From assembly GCA_050944685.1 (NCBI GenBank), contig JBMNRP010000036.1, positions 1 through 17,652 on the forward strand: a stretch of 17,652 bases of DNA, written 5' to 3'. The DNA comes from CADBRN01 sp050944685 (lineage in GTDB: Bacteria; Bacillota; Clostridia; Lachnospirales; Lachnospiraceae). Shown piece by piece: positions 14,673 through 17,652 of this stretch (positions are counted from its first letter, which is position 1; each line of letters starts with the position of its first letter). The translations under genes were made by a program, and so were the position numbers. Below the pieces are notes generated by a model. It was not told the origin of the DNA, ran no database searches, and was given only the letters and a program-made list of their open reading frames with translations.

Positions 14673-16406
14673 ATGAATACGAATAATATGACAAAACGAA
14701 AAATTTTATCCAGCAAAACCTTCCTGTATATGACCGAGTTTTTCTCGGGGATGTCCGTCATGGCGGTGGAACTGGGCGCAAACCGCCTTCTGGCACCGTA
14801 TTTCAGCTCATCCCAGATCGTCTGGACGATCATCATCGGAACGATCATGATCGCAATGGCTCTGGGCAATGTCTATGGCGGCCGCGCGGCAGACAAGAAC
14901 CCGGACCCCGACCGTCTCTACAAAAGAATTCTGATCGCCGCCGTCTGGATTGCCGCCATCCCGGTCTTCGGGAAATATGTAATTCTCGGAATTTCGGCCC
15001 TGATGATCGTGACGGTCAGTACCAATCTGCTGATCTGGGCGGCTCTGTTTTCGTGCCTGGTGATCTTTGTCTTTCCGCTCTTCCTCCTGGGAACGGTAAC
15101 TCCCTCTCTGATCAAATTCACGGTAGATTCTCTGGAGACCAGCGGAAGCATCGCCGGAAAACTCAGCGCGGCCAATACGATCGGCAGCATCATCGGAACG
15201 TTTCTGCCGACCTTTGTCACAATACCGACGGTCGGTACCGCAGTCACCTTCCTGATCTTCGCCGGGGTTCTGCTTCTTCTCTGTCTGCTCTATTTTTTGA
15301 GCGGAAAAATGCCTCACCCTGCCAAATCCGTATCGATCGCTCTCGTTTTCATTCTCTGCTGCGTCTTCGGACACTCCGCGCGTTTCGCCTTCTGGGAAAA
15401 CGATCTGACCTACGAGGGAGAATCCGTTTATAACTACCTGCAGGTAAAAGAGACCGACAAGAGCGTCTCCCTCTCCACGAACGTCCTGTTCGGCGTTCAG
15501 TCTGTCTACGAAAAAACGGATCAGCTGACGGGCATGTACTACGACTACGCGATGGCCGCTCCTCTCATGTGTGGTGCGAAATCTTCTTCCGTCTCCGGAT
15601 CTGTTTCCGGACAATCGCCTGTCTCTTCCGGAGATGCTTCTGACAGCTCCTCTTCTTCTGATGCAGAAAACGGCAGAAATGAGTCTCTCCGGATTCTGAT
15701 TCTCGGAAACGGCACCGGAACATACGCGACGCAGTGCGAACGCTACTTTGACAATACGGAAATCGAAGGTGTGGAGATTGACGGAAAGATCATAAAGCTG
15801 GCGACCGAGTTTTTCGAGGAACCATCTGATGTAAAAGTGACCGAATACGACGGACGCGCGTATCTCAACGCTATCGGCGGGACCTACGACGTCATCATGG
15901 TCGATGCCTACCGGGACATCACGATTCCTTTCCAGATGTCCTCGGTCGAATTCTTTACAGAAGTCCGCAGCCACCTGTCAGACGGCGGTGTGATGGTCGT
16001 CAATATGAACATGCGCGGGGAAGACAACGATGAAAACAGCGGATCATCCGTTCCGGATATCAACACCTATCTCGCGGATACCATTTCTTCTGTCTTTCCG
16101 CAGGTTTACACGGTCGATGTTCCGGAGAGCACCAACCGCGAACTCTTCGCCTCAAACCGTCCGGCAGATTCGGAAACCCTTCCTCAGTCTCTTCAGAACA
16201 GTCTCAGTACAGTCAGTCAGAAAGACCTTCGCGAACTGATGCAGACCGTCTCAGAAAATCTGCGCCCCTACAGCGGAGGCAATTATATCATGACCGATGA
16301 CAGGGCTCCCGTCGAGATGCTCGGCATACGACAGATTGATTCCATCATTCAGGAAGAACTGCCTTATTACAAAGAGCAGATCAGGAGCGGTAATTTCTCG
16401 CTGTAA
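14673..16406 (+). CDS. Membrane protein with C-terminal spermidine-synthase-like domain
   Basis: The 577 residues split into about seven hydrophobic segments (residues 15-235, including IVWTIIIGTIMIAMALG and PSLIKFTVD) and a soluble Rossmann methyltransferase-like domain (about 245-577). The SAM or decarboxy-SAM site is visible as LILGNGTGTYA (342-352), GVEID (366-370), YDGRAYL (392-398) and YDVIMVDAY (405-413). The polyamine-synthase motif D-x-x-D-P is not seen; the region reads VDAYRDITIPFQM, so aminopropyl transfer is not assured. A Ser-rich insert (about 302-336, SSSVSGSVSG and on) interrupts the domain just before the nucleotide strand and is unusual. No Shine-Dalgarno precedes any of the ATG codons 14664, 14673 and 14688; 14673 is preferred from the promoter. 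It stands alone between two terminators. It belongs to the fused membrane/SpeE-like group; substrate unknown. Confidence 0.85.
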   Translation: MNTNNMTKRKILSSKTFLYMTEFFSGMSVMAVELGANRLLAPYFSSSQIVWTIIIGTIMIAMALGNVYGGRAADKNPDPDRLYKRILIAAVWIAAIPVFGKYVILGISALMIVTVSTNLLIWAALFSCLVIFVFPLFLLGTVTPSLIKFTVDSLETSGSIAGKLSAANTIGSIIGTFLPTFVTIPTVGTAVTFLIFAGVLLLLCLLYFLSGKMPHPAKSVSIALVFILCCVFGHSARFAFWENDLTYEGESVYNYLQVKETDKSVSLSTNVLFGVQSVYEKTDQLTGMYYDYAMAAPLMCGAKSSSVSGSVSGQSPVSSGDASDSSSSSDAENGRNESLRILILGNGTGTYATQCERYFDNTEIEGVEIDGKIIKLATEFFEEPSDVKVTEYDGRAYLNAIGGTYDVIMVDAYRDITIPFQMSSVEFFTEVRSHLSDGGVMVVNMNMRGEDNDENSGSSVPDINTYLADTISSVFPQVYTVDVPESTNRELFASNRPADSETLPQSLQNSLSTVSQKDLRELMQTVSENLRPYSGGNYIMTDDRAPVEMLGIRQIDSIIQEELPYYKEQIRSGNFSL

Positions 16407-16440
16407 ATAATGCTTTTCACAGTAAACATGAATCCCTTCT

Positions 16441-16455
16441 GATTCAGGCTGAATC
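16441..16455. repeat. 15-base palindrome before the shared terminator
   Basis: GATTCAG and CTGAATC flank a single central G. A further GATTCAG is at 16560-16566, over the stop codon of the surface-protein gene. The one-base loop makes an RNA hairpin unlikely; a DNA-binding site is possible but unsupported. Confidence 0.3.
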
Positions 16456-16463
16456 CGAGCTAT

Positions 16464-16511
16464 AAAAAAGAAGACTGGGGATGCCGATTTTTCGGCATCC
16501 CCAGTCATTTT
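16464..16511. terminator. Bidirectional intrinsic terminator of two convergent genes
   Basis: A perfect 15-bp stem (16473-16487 with 16492-16506) has a TTTT loop. On the plus strand ATTTT follows (16507-16511); on the minus strand six T follow (A-run at 16464-16469) after TTC. It therefore ends both the spermidine-synthase-like gene (plus) and the surface-protein gene (minus). Confidence 0.95.
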
Positions 16512-16562
16512 GTAGCCTGCTTTCAGCGTTTAAAGGGGGGATAAGCAGGATACTAACTGGAT

Positions 16563-17652
16563 TCAGTTGCTGCGGCGTCTTCTCCGGATAAGGATGATAA
16601 CGCCCATCAGACCAAGCATCGCGAGCACTCCGTAAAGCACCGCATTGCTGGTGTCTCCCGTCTTCGGCAGGGAAGCAACCTGGGAGCTGCTGCCCGCTGT
16701 CGTCGCGGTCGATGTAATCCTTCTTCTATACGTCGTGCTGTTTCCAGGTGTCTTCGGTACGAAAGGATTCATCGGATAGTTCGTGACGACATAGCCGCCG
16801 TTCCCGTCAGACGTCACGGTGTAATTGTAGCTGTCTGTCTTCTCGTCCACGGTGTAGGAAATCAACTTTCCGTTCGCGTCATACTTCGGCAGATTCGTGA
16901 AGCTTCCCTTCCAGCTGTTGTTCTCTGTCAGGGTGAGGGTCTGATCCGTCTCTTCTCCGTTCTTCACCAGAACGATGACGGCCTCTTCGCCGGACGCTCC
17001 GTCCGCCCATTTCTTCTCGACCGGAATGTCAACCGTCTCCGTGCTCGGGCTGTTCGTGACGACATAGCCGTCGTTTCCGTCCGATTTTACGGAATAGTAG
17101 TAATTGCTGGTCTTCTCGGTGACGGTGTAGGAAATCTCGTTTCCGTCGTCGTCGTACTTCGGCAGATTCTCGAAGGTTCCCTTCCAGCTGTTATTCTCTG
17201 TCAGGGTGAGAGTCTGATCCGTCTCTTCTCCGTTCTTCACCAGAACGATGACGGCCTGCTCTCCGGACGCTCCGTCCGCCCACTTCTTCTCGACCGGGAT
17301 ATCCACGGTGTCTTCACCGGTGTGCGGTGTAGTCGGCTGGCGGTTCGTTACGATGTATCCGCCCTTGCCGTCGGACTCGACCGTGTACAGGTAAGTACTG
17401 GTCTTCTCGGTGACGGTGTAGGAGTTTTCAGTTCCCGTCCCGTCGTACTTCGGCAGGTTCGTGAAGCTTCCCTTCCAGCTGTTTTCCTCTGTCAGGGTGA
17501 GAGTCTGATCCGTCTCTTCTCCGTTCTTCACCAGAACGATGACGGCCTCTTCCCCGGACGCTCCGTCCGCCCACTTCTTCTCGACCGGAACCTCAACGGT
17601 CTCGCTGCTCGGACTGTTGGTTACCACATATCCGCCGTTTCCGTCGGATTCG
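16563..17652 (-). CDS. LPxTG cell-wall surface protein with Cna_B repeats, 3' part only
   Basis: The visible 362 residues are the C-terminal end of a sortase-anchored surface protein; the gene continues past the right edge. They hold three full Cna_B domains and the end of a fourth, then a short Thr/Ser-rich stalk (RRRITSTATTAGSSSQVAS), LPKTG (16656-16670), a hydrophobic span (VLYGVLAMLGLMGVIILI) and RRRRRSN. Each domain shows the pattern for an internal Lys-Asn isopeptide bond: Lys in VEKKW, Glu in YTVTEKT (YTVDEKT in the last one) and Asn in VVTN. Such bonds stiffen stalks of adhesins and pilins. The in-frame GTG at 17627 is inside a repeat and is not the start. No sortase gene is in view, so the housekeeping sortase is the likely partner. 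Adhesin, pilin or enzyme identity depends on the unseen N-terminus. Confidence 0.94.
   Translation of the reverse strand, partial: ESDGNGGYVVTNSPSSETVEVPVEKKWADGASGEEAVIVLVKNGEETDQTLTLTEENSWKGSFTNLPKYDGTGTENSYTVTEKTSTYLYTVESDGKGGYIVTNRQPTTPHTGEDTVDIPVEKKWADGASGEQAVIVLVKNGEETDQTLTLTENNSWKGTFENLPKYDDDGNEISYTVTEKTSNYYYSVKSDGNDGYVVTNSPSTETVDIPVEKKWADGASGEEAVIVLVKNGEETDQTLTLTENNSWKGSFTNLPKYDANGKLISYTVDEKTDSYNYTVTSDGNGGYVVTNYPMNPFVPKTPGNSTTYRRRITSTATTAGSSSQVASLPKTGDTSNAVLYGVLAMLGLMGVIILIRRRRRSN
16776..17652 (-). repeat. Near-identical 258-base Cna_B repeats with two linker lengths
   Basis: Repeats occupy 16776-17033, 17049-17306 and 17340-17597, each exactly 258 bases, with the end of a fourth at 17613-17652. 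Linkers are 15 bases (17034-17048, 17598-17612) or 33 bases (17307-17339, encoding a Thr/Pro/His-containing spacer). The central part of each repeat (the VIVLVKNGEETDQTLTLTE region) is almost identical at DNA level, indicating recent duplication or gene conversion. Confidence 0.92.

Noticed and set aside
14808..15974. Minus-strand 388-codon frame opposite the spermidine-synthase-like gene
   Set aside because: The plus-strand gene has clear motifs and membrane segments; the minus frame is Arg/Asp-rich with no motif.
17625..17627. GTG at 17625-17627 as the start of the surface protein
   Set aside because: It lies inside the conserved GYVVTN end of a Cna_B repeat and the frame stays open to the window edge, so the gene begins outside.

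Overview
The window looks like a chromosomal segment from an anaerobic Bacillota, most likely a Lachnospiraceae-type Clostridia of moderate to slightly high GC. The reasons are strong Shine-Dalgarno sites, sigma-A promoters close to TTGACA/TATAAT, an LPxTG cell-wall-anchored surface protein, a DUF1002 (YpuA-like) secreted protein and clostridial-type RsmA and glycogen phosphorylase. I see no insertion sequence, phage gene, CRISPR array, rRNA or tRNA. The gene order is chromosomal housekeeping with a few accessory-looking genes at the right end. No gene-free stretch exceeds about 230 bases.

Left to right: a 5' part of a secreted DUF1002 gene (minus, 1-247) has its own near-consensus promoter. 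Next is a four-gene minus-strand operon read from about 10869 down to 479: ileS, glgP, a large TPR/low-complexity/AAA-like ATPase gene, and rsmA. It is tightly packed: the glgP ribosome-binding site overlaps the ileS stop, and the ATPase stop overlaps the TTG start of rsmA. An ileS promoter is visible, but I find no T-box riboswitch in the short leader. A DEDDh exonuclease with a C-terminal Cys/His knuckle (minus, 10984-11964) and a LysR regulator (plus, 12140-13060) are divergent across a 175-base AT-rich region holding three inverted repeats. A NCS2/AzgA-type purine permease (plus, 13130-14491) follows LysR with its own promoter inside the LysR 3' end, and ends at a strong intrinsic terminator. 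A membrane-anchored spermidine-synthase-like protein (plus, 14673-16406) follows, apparently from a promoter that would yield a leaderless mRNA. A perfect 15-bp bidirectional terminator separates it from the 3' end of a surface protein with Cna_B repeats and LPKTG (minus, 16563 to beyond the right edge).

The operon combines isoleucyl-tRNA charging, glycogen breakdown and 16S rRNA dimethylation with a large uncharacterised ATPase. The ATPase is the best candidate for something undescribed. It has N-terminal TPR-like helices, several hundred residues of acidic and AAAEK-repeat low complexity, and a C-terminal domain laid out like the CbbX/SpoVK AAA family. Its Walker A is intact, but the positions of the pore-loop aromatic and the arginine finger appear to be lost. 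All function statements come from reading sequence and recalling families; no database search was run.
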